Part shown: piece after piece, positions 10,352 to 21,401 of the stretch
Position numbering within the stretch: position 1 is the first letter of the stretch
Layout of the letters: every line of letters starts with the position of its first letter
From: Mucidula mucida
Taxonomy: Eukaryota; Basidiomycota; Agaricomycetes; Agaricales; Physalacriaceae
NCBI GenBank assembly: GCA_015501055.1
Contig: JADNYV010000405.1
Coordinates: 1-31,289, forward strand
Length of the DNA: 31,289 bases
Direction of reading: 5' to 3'
Translations under genes and position numbers: made by a program
Notes under the pieces: generated by a model
Databases searched by the model: none
The model's input: only the letters and a program-made list of their open reading frames with translations
Told to the model about the DNA's origin: nothing

Positions 10352-11074
10352 TTAGCATATACCAGATTACTCCTTCGAGTTACCTAGTATTTCAGTTTGT
10401 TCGTCGAGAAAAGGGTTAATCCGGGGACTGAATGCATTTTTTGGTTCTTCGCTCAATGAACCGCCTGTCGTTGGTGCTCTTTGGTGATTACATCACTTGC
10501 CAAGTTCAGCTCATTGTATTTTGCATTGGCGCGCTCTCATGCACACGCCCAAGGTAGACCAGGAGTATGACGCTCAAGCATGCTTCGCTGGATTGCTTGG
10601 GACTCCATGACGTTTCGTTGAAACAGAGAACGTCTACACCTTTATCATTGAAGCATGCCTGAAGGCGTCGACGCGTTCGTAGTCGTAACGGAGGCGCTTT
10701 GTATTCTTAACTAATTCAACAATGATAACCTGTAGTCCAGCGCTATGGAACAGTTAGGTGGCGATCTCGGTACATTCTGCTTCCCGAACATGAGCGTCAA
10801 CCTTCCCTTTATAATAGCGAAGCATTGCTGCCACGTCGATCCCCAATATGTACCCCCCGGCAAGCATCATCTACCAACGCGAAGGTTAGGGCCAAGTAGT
10901 AGGCGTGAAAGTACTACCCACTAAGAGCCATAGCCTAAAAGCGGCACATCCAGCAGCATAATATATCATTCGCCAGTACTCATCTACGAAAGCCTCTACT
11001 CCGTCAACATTGTTCTTGTTGAAGACATTCCTACATGCCGAGCGTCAGCCTGGAATTCTGACTAGACAATGCTC
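10352..11074. other. intergenic, no gene seen
   Basis: About 0.7 kb between the 3' ends of the convergent APH-like and SUZ12-like genes. No convincing open frame, RNA gene or repeat was found. It should hold both 3' untranslated regions. Confidence 0.5.
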
Positions 11075-12986
11075 CTACCGGTTGAGCTTGATCCACCTCG
11101 CCCATAGTGCCTGCATCACCTTGAGCTCATCCCTGTAATTGTCATGCTCAAAGATTTCCTCTTCACGATCAATGACTTCCCAGGCAAGTACGCCGAACTT
11201 CTCCATCGACAGCGCGCCAAGAAGATCGTAGATTCGCGGGCCACCGGGGCGACAGGAATAGTAAATGTCATTTCCCCCATCGTAGGATCGAACCGGAAGG
11301 AAAGGATACCTAATCGCCGGACGCATAAAGTCGTATTCATGCGGTGTTTTGAATGAGGGTGGAATATCTGATTCTACTGGCGAGCCGATTCGCAGAGACG
11401 AAACTCCAGCTTGCACTTGAGCACTGAAAGTTTTGGACATAAGCATCCTACAATCTAGCTCAACGAGTCGACTCACACGATATCTGCGTCCTCGATATGG
11501 GCTTCTTTGACTACAAGAGACTGTTCCGCGATTGATTTCTTAGCATCATGAGTGCCTTCGTCGACCGGTCCTAGATGAACGCTGGCGTCTGGAAGTTCTG
11601 CTATTTCATGGCTGTCTTGTGGCTCGAATGCAAGTGCTTCCGTCATTGTCTCATCCTTTGGAAGCGCGGCAGAGACTGGGAAATTTCTGAGCACAATGCT
11701 CAGTGATCTGTGTGAGCGTAACACGATACACGCACAGATTGATCTCAGCTGGTAGTCTTCTGTCTTCCAGACCGAAATTTGTGGGACGAGTTACAGATGT
11801 ATCGTTGTCGACGACATTAGCTGAGGTAGGATTACTATCCGGTCTGAAATTGTCTGTTAAGCGAGTAATGAAAACAACCAGAACACAAACCGTCGTGGTA
11901 AAGTCAGAAGCAACTTCCAGTGAAGTCGGTCTGTCTAATGAGAATGTCCAACGTTTACAGCTTGATGATGGAACACGACTTACAGGCGCATCAAAGAAAT
12001 TGAACACCTGATGACACTCGACTTCAAACTCGGAATGATCCCATTTCAGGTGAATCAGCAACATTTGCTGCGTCTTAAAAGTATCGTGCTGAGTGCAGAA
12101 GGGGCAGCACCAGCCGCGGATCTTTGTAGAGTGAGAAATATCGGGCTCCGATGTCTGAATCCTATATAAAATATCGACTTCCGGTGCAAGCGACTCGGGT
12201 GGCATGTCAGTCTTGATGCCAGTCCTTTTGCAAGCCAAGTAAAACCCAATCCGCAAGTTACGTCGCAGAAATGGCAGTCGAGTAACCGGCCTAAGGTACT
12301 GCAAGTCCTTCAACAGTTCATGAGGAGGGATGTTAGGATTAGATATAATCTGTATTTCGTCGTCGTCGTCCATCTTTTGGGGAGACACAGCACGGCCATC
12401 ACTGACTATAGGCACTGATCCGGAGTCTGAGTCGTCGGATGAAAACTCATCTAGGATCATTGTCGGTTTGGATTTTCGTGCACATCTTCTGAGCCGGGGT
12501 TTAGCTGATCAGATTATGGGTCGAAGACTGGACCTACCTTGATGCTAATGGAGGGCGAAAGATAACAGGAGTAAAGGACGTTTCCTCGTTCTCAGACGGG
12601 GCCCTATTTATGGTGGACATCCTCGGCGCGCGGACCGTGTCGCGTTGGAAGCCTTCATCTGGCTCCCTGCGTTGGGAGGGACCGGCCCCAGATTTCCGAT
12701 ACGACTTTACCATGCGTCGCAATGACAAGGGTTCTGGCACAGTCTGTAATATAATTCAGCATCACAGAAATTGACCAAAACCTTCATCACTGACCTGTCT
12801 CTTTCGGCTAGAAACAACGCCGACACTGACACTGCGAATAGTGCGAGAACCAGACGGGGGCGCTGGAGCGTGATTACTGGCCAGTTTTCGCAACATTGCA
12901 GCGTGACGTTTTCTCTGTGGAGACCGATACGAGCCATTTTGGCTTGATGATGGCTGGCGCGCAGATATGCTAGTTGAGTCGTCCAT
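11075..12986 (-). CDS. SUZ12: SUZ12-like Polycomb protein (VEFS box), PRC2 subunit
   Basis: Seven minus-strand exons close in frame: 12986-12795, 12743-12538, 12488-11984, 11934-11891, 11843-11730, 11686-11477 and 11423-11075. The introns are 43-53 bp; most have strong donors, while GTTTGT (11890) and GTATCG (11729) are weaker. The product is 539 residues. A zinc finger (GWCCPFC..HLKWDHSEFEV) lies in the middle, near residues 245-275. The C-terminus carries a VEFS box (IYDLLGALSMEKFGVLAW, then DREEEIFEHDNYRDE and ALWARWIKLNR). In PRC2, SUZ12 binds the EZH2-type H3K27 methyltransferase through the VEFS box and is needed for its activity. The basic, serine-rich N-terminus (RSPQRKRHA) is presumably disordered. 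An acidic patch (MDDDDEIQII) precedes the finger. It is shorter than animal SUZ12 (about 740 residues). The two weakly supported introns in the middle could be placed slightly differently. Confidence 0.85.
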
Positions 12987-13459
12987 ATTCCACTTCTTCG
13001 CGTTTAAGCGGCCTAAGAGCAGATAAATACGCGATCATCTAGGAGTAGCATCGCCAAAGGCTTCACCGACAAATGGAATGGTACAAAGCCAACGCCCAAA
13101 GTGCTGAGATGATCGAAGTTCTGGTTAAGCGTCAAGTTGCCTTTTTGGAAAGTGCAGCTTACTATCACGTGATCGTGAGCACACGGGCCTCGGTACAGTG
13201 AGACTGTACGGTACTGTTTCTTGAGCAGGAGTCAAGGACAACTTGTGCCTAAGGTGTCTTGAAGATGGATGCGTCCTGGATTGGCGTTAACTTGTAAAGC
13301 GATGCGTTCACAGTTTTCTACACTGAGGATCAGCGTCGAGACAATGTCTGCGTTGACGATAAACAGATATAAATGTTGGTGCAAAGGTGCATAATGCAGC
13401 ACTTGGAATGGTAGGCATATTTGACAAATACGTAGCAGCAAAGAATACCGAGAGCTACT
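12987..13459. other. intergenic, SUZ12 upstream region
   Basis: Promoter side of the SUZ12-like gene. No gene was recognised. It contains GTGACGATCACGTGATAGT-like symmetry on the minus strand around 13164-13176 (TATCACGTGATCGTGAG on plus). CACGTG is an E-box, a common bHLH target; its function here is untested. Confidence 0.4.
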
Positions 13460-13915
13460 CCTAACCAGAGTTTGTTATTGAATGACTCCTGCTCTGAGCG
13501 CAGTTAAGTTCACCTCCCTCCATTTCGACATCTTCTTTATCTGAGTCACTGACATCACTAAACCACTCGAACTCTGCCTCTTCAAGACCGAGTTGTCCGG
13601 TCCGTTGCCTGAGGCGACAGAGAACATCGTTCACGCCGGCTTGCTGGCCTTGAATTCATCCATGAACGACAGTCGAACGTCCAAGTCCTCTACCGAATGA
13701 CTCAACCTCTGGTAAAGCTCTGACCCGCTTGAGATTGTTCTGTTTTACTGTTCTATCACGAAAGATGTATTGTCAAAACTTACCTTGCCGTGGTATACCA
13801 GTTTCGAACTGAATTTGGTCACTGAGCTTTCAAGCAAACAAGTTGAAATGATGTATTGTTGCACCTCAACTTGAAGAATCGACTTTGGCAGGAGTACTAC
13901 ATCCTAAAGTACAGG
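13460..13915 (-). pseudogene. coding-like remnant of unknown identity
   Basis: Downstream of the GNAT stop, the minus strand holds protein-like sequence that does not stay in one frame. A first part reads LPKSILQVEVQQYIISTC and SSVTKFSSKLVYHGK, followed by an intron-like segment (GTAAGT..AACAG, about 13741-13783). A later part contains SELYQRLSHSVEDLDVRLSF in one frame and DVLCRLRQRTGQLGLEEAEF, FEWFSDVSDSDKEDVEM in another. A stop (TGA in CATGGATGA, near 13659-13667) and a frame change separate these. It may be the tail of a lost gene, a decayed exon block, or unannotated exons. I do not recognise the family. Confidence 0.35.
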
Positions 13916-13969
13916 CATAGGTAGTGTTACATTTTGACGAGTCCGAAATCTCTTGACAGCGATTGCTAT

Positions 13970-15910
13970 TTACCTGCCACGATATTCTAACTCCGAGATA
14001 TTGTCAAACGACGAACTGCTCGATGTTTCGAGCATATCCCACTGCGAACCTTCCGAAGAACTGACATAACCATCGGACCGAGGTGTAAGATAATCCAGGA
14101 TATCCGACACGTCTGCTAACGCGAAAGATTTCCCGGAAGATTCACTGCTCGACACTGACAGAGGCGGGGAGATTGCACCGCCCGGCGACGCGTCAGAGTT
14201 CCATCCCTCATCATCGCTTTCCATGAGTTGATAGTCGGGATCAGAAGCCTCGTCAACAAACACATCACTCTGATCGTCAGTGGCAGACAGCTCTTTCTCT
14301 TTCCCTTTGGCCATCGATAGAACACTCTTCGTACCAGAGTTCTCATCTTGGCTATCATAGTGCAAGCCACGGATAGTCTCCATACTTGTAGTACGGTGGA
14401 GGAGACGACGCTGCTCATCAATGACACCTTGATCCCATCGAAGAAGAGCATCGCGCTCCCGGTCATGTCGCAGGAACATCTCGTCCCAAAGACTGGGTGG
14501 GGCGGGTTGGAGCGAAGTGCGGATCACCCAATCCGTAGCCAGCATGGCAAGGCAGGTCGTGTCCTTCCATTCTTGCATGAAGGGGCTGAAAAACGAACGT
14601 CGGCGCGTTCCTTCATGTCCAAATCGACTGAGAATTGAGCCGACCCAGAAATGGAAAAAAAATTGTAGCTTACAGTTTAGTGAAGAGTCTAAGCACGGCA
14701 CCTTTCAGAGGTCCGTCAATAATTTGTGCCTGCACGCGCTGACATTGGATCTTGTCGAACGCAATTTGAAGAACCTGATCCAGTGCGTCCTTCGCTAACC
14801 CCTTTTCACGTTCGTTTTCAGCCATAATAATGCCGATGGACAATTCTCCCACTCCTGAGAGGAACGGGGAATGCCGCGTAGGTAGCAGATATACGAAGCC
14901 ACAAATCGGGAATCGCTGGCCAGGTGTTGAAGAACAGTTGGAGACGTTTGCAGGAGGGGCGATGGTTGACGCGGATGGCATATCCCAATTCGACCTAGGA
15001 GAGTTTCTGAAATCAAAAGCCGAGGTTCCCACTTTGACCTGTAGACTTTCAGTAAGCTCCAAATCATACCGTGTTTAGCACATACCGCTTTTCGGACCGG
15101 AGGTTTGACGTCTTCGTTGACTGACTTTTCATCTATTTCCTCGTCTTCAGAAGATGCTGCCGACTTATGAGTGAAATATCAATGAAGCAGAAAAGTACAT
15201 ACACTTTCTTTTCTGAGAGATATCGTCAGGGTTATGTTTATACTCGCTTTTGACAATGGGACTATCCTTAGAGAAAATCAGTGTGTATTCGGTGGAATGA
15301 AGATGTTAACTCACGAATATTAATAACCCCTCAGCATCGGCCTCGTCCGCGAATGAGGCCGAGATGAGGCGAGGACAAGACTCCCGGCGCCTGGCTTTAC
15401 GCTTTCTACCTTGTTTTCTATTGCTCGTAGACAATGGGCGTGAGTCGATCTGACTGACGCCACGAGGTGAAGCTGTCATTTAATTAGCATAAGAATACAA
15501 AGCGTAGGTTTATAAAACATACGATTCTTGGCTAACGTGTCATTTTCTGCTGGAAAAGCTTGAGACACAATCGGAGGTGTAGAAGACGAAGTAGCCTTGA
15601 CGTTGCTCCATGGACCAAAGTATGACAGGAGTGACGGAGTGGATTTCATCGGCATTGCGACTGGAAGACTAGAGGTATCCTGTATCGCAGCAAAGTAGCG
15701 CGCGCTACAGGCAAAGGTCGAGAAGTCATCCGCTCGAGCAGCTTCAACCGTTGCGAGCTGCAGTTCCTCGAATAGCCGGTGTAAAGTGACCAAGTCGTCA
15801 TCATACAAGGCGTCGAGGCGGTCAAGCAAGGCTACACGAGTCGACATGGTGGACAGTTCGAAGGCGTGTTTTGATCGATGCGTCCGTCCTATAAGCGCTT
15901 CTCGAGTCAT
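13970..15910 (-). CDS. GNAT-family N-acetyltransferase (paralog A)
   Basis: Six exons close in frame: 15910-15523, 15472-15315, 15266-15203, 15156-15086, 15038-14674 and 14627-13970, giving 567 residues. The start at 15910 is the first ATG; another at 15848 (MSTRVALLDRL) is possible. The N-terminal helix block (HRLFEELQLATVEAA) matches the same place in the paralog at 17426. A basic stretch (NRKQGRKRKARRRE) follows. The GNAT domain lies near residues 270-420: GFVYL, then GELSIGIIMAENEREKGLA with the R-x-x-G-x-A acetyl-CoA loop, VQAQIIDGPLKGAVL, and GHEGTRRRSFFSP with QEWKDTTCLAML. This resembles the RimJ/RimL type, which acetylates amino groups of proteins or small molecules; the substrate is unknown. 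A serine- and acid-rich tail of about 140 residues is not present in the paralog. Confidence 0.75.
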
Positions 15911-16411
15911 GATGGTACCCACGGGAGCGTAAGCGTCTAACAATTATATTTTCGTCGCTGCAAAGATGTTGATTGCGGACGTTAGAGGATGACTACAAAG
16001 GTGAAACCTTGTCAACGAGGAAAAATCAACGAAGGAGACTTCTATTGGCCTGGTGCGGGCGCTTGGAGCGACTCAGACTGGATAACGGAACCGCTTCCCT
16101 TAGTTACAAAATAGTTCTGTCAGCTGATACTTTGTGAGTTCCATTGCTTGATTGCTATCATCGAAGAAAGTGGCCTATACGAGTAATTTGATACCTGGAA
16201 TATACCTCGACAAGGTCAAAATCAGTTACCGAGCACTTTGTCAGGTGTTAGCATGATGCGCAAGCAGACCCTGACATGCTCAACAGGTGTGAAAGGAGCC
16301 ATAGCCCCAGGATTAGCCGCACAGTCAACTACAAGTGGCATATGAAAGCCATTTGCGGTCTTCGGCGACTTGAAATTTATGCCCACGTGACCTGCTCGAG
16401 CATCTCGGCCG

Positions 16412-16437
16412 ATGTTTATAAACCGGTTTATAAACAT
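16412..16437. repeat. perfect 26-bp palindrome (double GTTTATAAAC)
   Basis: Two copies of the 10-bp palindrome GTTTATAAAC (16414-16423 and 16426-16435) are joined by CG, and the outer AT..AT bases extend the symmetry to 26 bp without a mismatch. The same 10-bp unit occurs at 21360-21395. It could be a dimeric protein-binding site or part of a repeat element. Confidence 0.85.
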
Positions 16438-16485
16438 GCCTCTGGAGAAATTTTTTATCAAACTGTTTATTATACCCCAAAATTA

Positions 16486-16508
16486 ATATAAACTAAGCCC
16501 TACCCCGG
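16486..16508 (+). repeat. direct repeat, copy 1 (ATATAAACTAAGCCCTA)
   Basis: Seventeen bases are identical to 21402-21418, and both are followed by CCCCGG or TTCCGG. It lies about 50 bp downstream of GTTTATAAAC palindromes here and 7 bp downstream of them at the second site, so the two loci share the order palindromes then this motif. Confidence 0.7.
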
Positions 16509-17425
16509 AATATTGTTTTCTGTACCTAGTCTTGTCGGTGCGTTGTCAGGCCCATCAATGCGTTCTACTTTTTGGGAAGTAGAAAAACGCGATGAGTTTT
16601 TCCGGTTAGGGGCCAGAGCATGGATTTCTATGCGGACGGCAAAAGTCCTAGAGATGCCTATGAGCTCGCTGACTCATGTTTCCCAATATATGGGCAATGT
16701 TTACTGAGGCGCCCTCCAGCCTATACAACCGTAGAGTGGTCCTTACGAGACGTCCTAGTGCAGCATAAATTGTGCAGAAGTGTATAGCGGATTTGGGGCT
16801 GAACTACACACAAGTGCGCCGGGAAGCGCTTTACCACAGCTCGTCCTTTAGCGGGGCAAGATTTTCTTGAGAGCCAGGTAGATTAAGAACACACATCAAT
16901 GGTGCCTTACACGCAAGTCAATCGTGGTATCCTCATGTGGCGCACAAATTGCGAGATTTTCAGAGAGGTTGAAAGCGAAGCGAAAATCTGCTCTGAAACA
17001 CGGAGAGGACTATACCCTAAGGGTAAATGACGATTTTGAGTTATCATCGCTTTCAAATATCCGGTCTCAGTCGGCTGTTGGTGAGAATGGTCGGGCATTT
17101 GAGGACGAACGGAGTTCCTAGTAAAAGCGGCCATGACTCCGTGGGAACAGTTATAACCAGCCGTGGGGACGCAACTATGACCTGATCCCGACTCTGAGTC
17201 TCAAAACCCACTGCCAAGTGGCCAAGCGAGTGGTATGTCATGGAGCTCGTTGGAATCCTTGTAGTCGGCGAAAGCCACCTGCTTTGGTTTGTTTCGACCT
17301 GTCTAAAAGTCAATTACGCTCAGCCACATGATCTGACTCATTGCTGCCGTACTGGGCTCTATTCTCACTGCTTTGGGGTGATAACTATCTGATAAGCGCC
17401 GGCTCCTTGACCTCGAGACACCAAC

Positions 17426-18783
17426 ATGACTGAAGTTGACCAGGCCGTATCGACGTCGATCCATTTGAAGCCCGGCCTCCTTGACCTAGACGACCTGCTG
17501 GATGACCTACAGACTCTCTTCGAACAGTTGCAGTTGTCGTCTGTGGAAGCGGCGGAATACGAGGATGTCCTCACGTTTGCGACGAATGTTGCGTATTTTG
17601 GTCAGATTGAGAAGGTATCTACATTGAAGTGTGATGGATCCTAGTTAATGGCTGACTAGCACACCTACACACTTGACGTTAATTTCAAAGAGGAGGAGGA
17701 GGAGGAAGAGGACGATGAGGTGTGTGTTAATCACTGGAATCAGGCGAGTGCGGTATTAATGCGCTCTTCAGAAGTCGGCGTCAGAGGATCAAGTACTCCT
17801 TCCATACAACCGTGTAAGTACCCCTCCCTCAATTCTATTTTCGTCTCATTTTGATGACGCTTTAGAGCGAAGAACAGAAGAGGTTTAAGAAAGGATACAC
17901 CGCACCGAACCCCAACAGCCGTAGGAGCAGGAAAAAGAAGGGCAAAAAAGTCAAGCAGCCTGAACTCTCCGAAGAGGACAGGAAGAAGTTCATTGCAGAG
18001 TGTTGGGATTCGGCAAGTGTGATGAGCCTCGAGTCGGAGTCTGAGGTTAGCACATCGAATGAAGCAAGTAGTACCGACGCACCCCAGGAATCCAAGCCCA
18101 CGGTCCCAGCAGAGATCGCTGCAGTCGTAAAAGAGAAGATGAAGATGAAGCCGAAAAAGAAGAAGAAAGTGCAGCAGGCACAAGCAGCAAGTTATCCCTT
18201 CTCGTCTAACGCATCTCACAAAATGCATGCAGTCGGTCTCTACGAAGAAACGGTTCATCGGGTTTGTATACCTGGATCGCGCGCCCGAATCTGAGGGCGT
18301 ACTAAACGTCGGCATGATCATCGATCCGGCACACCGCGGGTGGGGTTACGCCCGCGACGCGCTCGACCAGGTCCTGAGCATTGCTTTCGAGACCTTGAAG
18401 TGTCACCGCGTGCAAGCTCGCATCGTAGAGGGGCCATACAAGGCTAACACCCTCAAGGCCGTGACGCAGCTGTGCGTATTGCAATTTGCCTCAAACGTAC
18501 GCATGAACTGATTCGTGCACCTAGAAAATTTACACACGAAGGCACCAGCCGAAAAGCATTCTTTAGCCCTCATCTTCAGGAATGGAAAGACGTGACATAT
18601 TTGGCTATCCTTGATACGGACTGGGTTATGAGAGATTCGATACAAGTCGCGCCGCTGACGTTATGGGATGAGATGTTTGTTCGTCACGAAAAGGAGCGTG
18701 AAGACTTGTTGAGATGGCAAAAATGGGAGAAGACGAAGGCGTCGTTCGCTGATCGGGTTTCACAGACTGTTTCGGCCAACTAG
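17426..18783 (+). CDS. GNAT-family N-acetyltransferase (paralog B)
   Basis: Six exons close in frame: 17426-17614, 17660-17719, 17772-17813, 17866-18168, 18233-18471 and 18525-18783, giving 363 residues. The intron 18169-18232 (GTGCAG..GCAG) is the weakest, but its length restores the frame. The N-terminal block DLQTLFEQLQLSSVEAA matches paralog A. An acidic run of Glu/Asp (from GAG repeats at 17694-17719) and two lysine-rich runs (SRRSRKKKGKK and KPKKKKK) follow. The GNAT core has RFIGFVYLDRAPES, VGMIIDPAHRGWGYARDAL with the R-G-W-G-Y-A acetyl-CoA loop, VQARIVEGPYKANTL and FTHEGTSRKAFFSP with QEWKDVTYLAILDTDW. It ends soon after the GNAT domain and lacks the acidic tail of paralog A. Substrate unknown. 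The motif pattern favours a functional acetyltransferase. Confidence 0.75.
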
Positions 18784-19339
18784 GTATGTACATATGCTGT
18801 AGCATTCAATTTCTGACGCCGGGGAATAGTGGCGCTTATTCATTTTCGGGTAGATGGGAAGTAATTAGCGTTGTGGGGACTTTGGATTTGCTTGGGACGG
18901 CGATTTGAAACGCTGATATGGTTGTGAAACGCCTTGTATTCACTAACAAAACATGTACACATGCAAATGTAGGATATCTGGCTTGAGAACATGGAATCGA
19001 TGATATGAACGATATAGTAATGACAGTTTGAGAACCAGAGGGTGAGCTCGAAGCAGACGCGTATTTAACTTGGATCAAAGCGGAGATTGAAATCGTTCTC
19101 TCTCTGCCCCAACAGGCTCTAACCCAATATCAACCAAAGGCGCCGGGAAACGTCGAAGTATGGCTTATTACGACGTCTGGTTTTTGATTGGTTTTTGACC
19201 AACCAGGGAATGCTTTCGTCTGCCTGCCGGCGCCCTGATTCACTATCGTTATCAAGTTCAGCATGTCCAGGGGAGATACGCTTGAAGATACGGCCGAGAT
19301 AGATTGAAAACCAGCTATCCGGTCTTGTTCTCAACAATC
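18784..19339. other. intergenic, upstream of agmatinase-like gene
   Basis: About 0.55 kb between two plus-strand genes. No gene, RNA or repeat was recognised. It probably contains the 3' end of the GNAT transcript and the promoter of the ureohydrolase gene. Confidence 0.45.
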
Positions 19340-20947
19340 ATGTTAGCGACACTGCTCTTCGCTTCGTTGGCTTTCGCGCACCAATCGCCGCTACACACAT
19401 CTAGTCCGTCAACCGCACACGAACCTTGGACGTCCAAATATGGTCCGCAGACAGAGCATGGCTACTTTGGCGGTATTCTGAGCTACGCGCATCTTCCTTA
19501 CGTCAAGTGCCTTGAAGACGCCTCCAAGCCGTACGACATTGCAATCTTTGGGATGCCATTTGATACGACAACTACTTATCGTCCTGGTGCGCGTTTCGGG
19601 CCTTATGCTATTCGCTCGGGAAGTCGTAGGCAAAGTATACCGGGATATGCGTGGGATCTCAGCTGGGAGGTCAACCCAGGGAAACTTGGTGCAGAATTGA
19701 TCGATTGTGGCGATGTAAGTCGCCAGCTGTCACCGCGAATGAGACTAAATTGTCGACCGTGGCGACAGGTACCCGTTACGGCCATGGACAACGCCAAGGC
19801 TATTGACCAGATGGAGGCCGCGTACACGACGCTTGTTTCGCGCCCGGTTATGGGTGGTATCAACGCCTTATACAAAGATCGAACTTCAGCTTTGGCCTTA
19901 GATGGAAAGGAGCACCCTCGCGTTGTAACTCTCGGTGGTGATCATACCATTGCAAGTTGTGTCCTTCGCGAAGTCTTCTGATGGCTGAAGCCCACGTAGG
20001 TCTTACCGATTCTACGCTCCTTATACAAGGTATACGGACCCGTCTCCGTGATACACTTCGACTCCCACATGGACACTGGTGCGGTTGAAGGACGTACTGA
20101 TCAAGAACGCATCACGCACGGAACGTACTTCACCATCGCAGCAGAGGAACATTTGATGACCAACTCCAGTATCCATGGGGGTATCAGAAGCAAGATGATG
20201 GCAAGTTGCAATTCCCTTGCTCATTCGGAAGACGTGAAGTATCTTGCCATAGGGTGAACGTCAGGTCACGCATGATGAATCTGTCGGGTTCCAGGTGATC
20301 AGTGCCGAAGACCTTGATGACTATGGCGTGAATGCAGTTATTGAAGCCATTCGCAAGCGGGTCGGCAGCTCGCCCGTTTATCTGAGGTATTGAATGCCTT
20401 CAACATTCCTCTCTTTCCGCGCATCTAACTCGGTTCTTCTTATAGTTTGGATATCGACGTTATCGGTAGGCTTGGAGCAACATTAGCTTTGAACGTTCTG
20501 ACCCTTCTTCTTTGGCTCGACAGATCCTGGTTTAGCTCCTGCTAGTAAGCTCAAAGAAAACTTGCATGTCTCCAAAACTAAGACCAGTTCCTGCGTCAGC
20601 TGGAACACCTGAAGCCGGCGGTTGGACGACACGAGAGATGAAGCGCATACTTCGCGGTCTTGCTGGCCTCAACTTTGTGTACATTTTTTACCTTTGAATT
20701 GCTAGTATGTCCTGATCACTCGCTTGCATGCAGTGGCGCCGATATTGTTGAAGTCGCTCCTGCGTATGACCATGGTGAGTTTCTCAACACATTAGTCGTG
20801 TTCTGTACTGAAGCTTGTGTTGTAGCCGATATCACCGGTATTGCTGCCGCAGACCTTGTTCACGATTTCTTGGTAGCAATGCTAACAGACAAGCCCCCAA
20901 GGGTGGGACATATCGGTTCCCCATGGGCGGATTTGGGTCTGTTGTGA
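19340..20947 (+). CDS. secreted agmatinase/arginase-family ureohydrolase
   Basis: Nine exons close in frame: 19340-19714, 19769-19951, 20000-20200, 20253-20386, 20446-20465, 20524-20544, 20600-20678, 20734-20774 and 20826-20947, giving 391 residues. Introns 19952-19999 and 20201-20252 start with GC (GCAAGT) instead of GT. The N-terminus MLATLLFASLAFA is a likely signal peptide. All binuclear Mn ligands of the family are visible: GGDH (His184), DSHMD (Asp207, His209, Asp211) and DID (Asp300, Asp302). Also seen are FGMPFDTTTTYRPGARFGP, GTPEAGGWTTRE and GADIVEVAPAYDHADITG. The family hydrolyses guanidino compounds to urea plus an amine, for example agmatine to putrescine. The exact substrate cannot be read from sequence. 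The start chosen is the only ATG giving a signal peptide in this frame. Confidence 0.85.
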
Positions 20948-21156
20948 GGAACGCTATAGGCGTCAATAAGTAATCGCAAGATCTCTATAACATAGCAAAA
21001 AGGTTGAACTTCCCTATCGCACTTAATACTCGTGTGACTTGCAGCGCGGGAAGATGCACTTGATGGTAGAAGTCAGCTGTAGACGGAGACTCTGTAACAG
21101 ACGAAGCATGGGATGATATAGAGTTCGTTCTCAAGTTCAAGTCTCATTAACAGGGG

Positions 21157-21240
21157 GCCGTTCCGAATTGTGCCGTTATGCCGTGAATTGCCACGAAAGA
21201 CAGACTGTCAGATGTCTGACAACCAACCTCGCGGAACGGC
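21157..21240. repeat. inverted repeat pair GCCGTTCCG/CGGAACGGC
   Basis: Nine-base arms at 21157-21165 and 21232-21240 are exact inverted copies about 66 bp apart, with a further symmetric stretch inside (GTCAGATGTCTGAC, 21208-21221). It could be a small foldback or MITE-like element. No target duplication was identified. Confidence 0.45.
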
Positions 21241-21359
21241 TCAAATTTGAAAATACCGCGTTCAACACAAGCGTGCAGAGGTACTGATTTGGGGGGTGTG
21301 CACAGCCACCTTTAAAAACATTAAAAACAGCGGGGTTCGCGACCTACCCTGTTTACATT

Positions 21360-21395
21360 GTTTATAAACACCTGTTTATAAACGTGTTTACAAAC
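21360..21395. repeat. triple GTTTATAAAC palindrome array
   Basis: Two exact copies (21360-21369, 21374-21383) and one with a single change (GTTTACAAAC, 21386-21395) lie in a row, followed by the 17-bp motif at 21402. It is related to the palindrome at 16412. Confidence 0.8.
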
Positions 21396-21401
21396 ATCGC
21401 T

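Larger units (their letters stand above)
15911..17425. other. 1.5-kb shared upstream region of the GNAT pair
   Basis: No gene was recognised between the two divergent GNAT paralogs. The region contains a perfect 26-bp palindrome at 16412-16437 and a 17-bp motif (ATATAAACTAAGCCCTA, 16486-16502) repeated near 21.4 kb. Short open frames at 16513-16707 and 16924-17121 have no recognisable features. Two promoters are expected here. Confidence 0.5.

Noticed and set aside
18169..18232. Apparent frameshift between the lysine-rich linker and GNAT domain of paralog B
   Set aside because: A 64-bp intron (GTGCAG..GCAG) restores the frame; the donor is weak, but a mutation need not be assumed.
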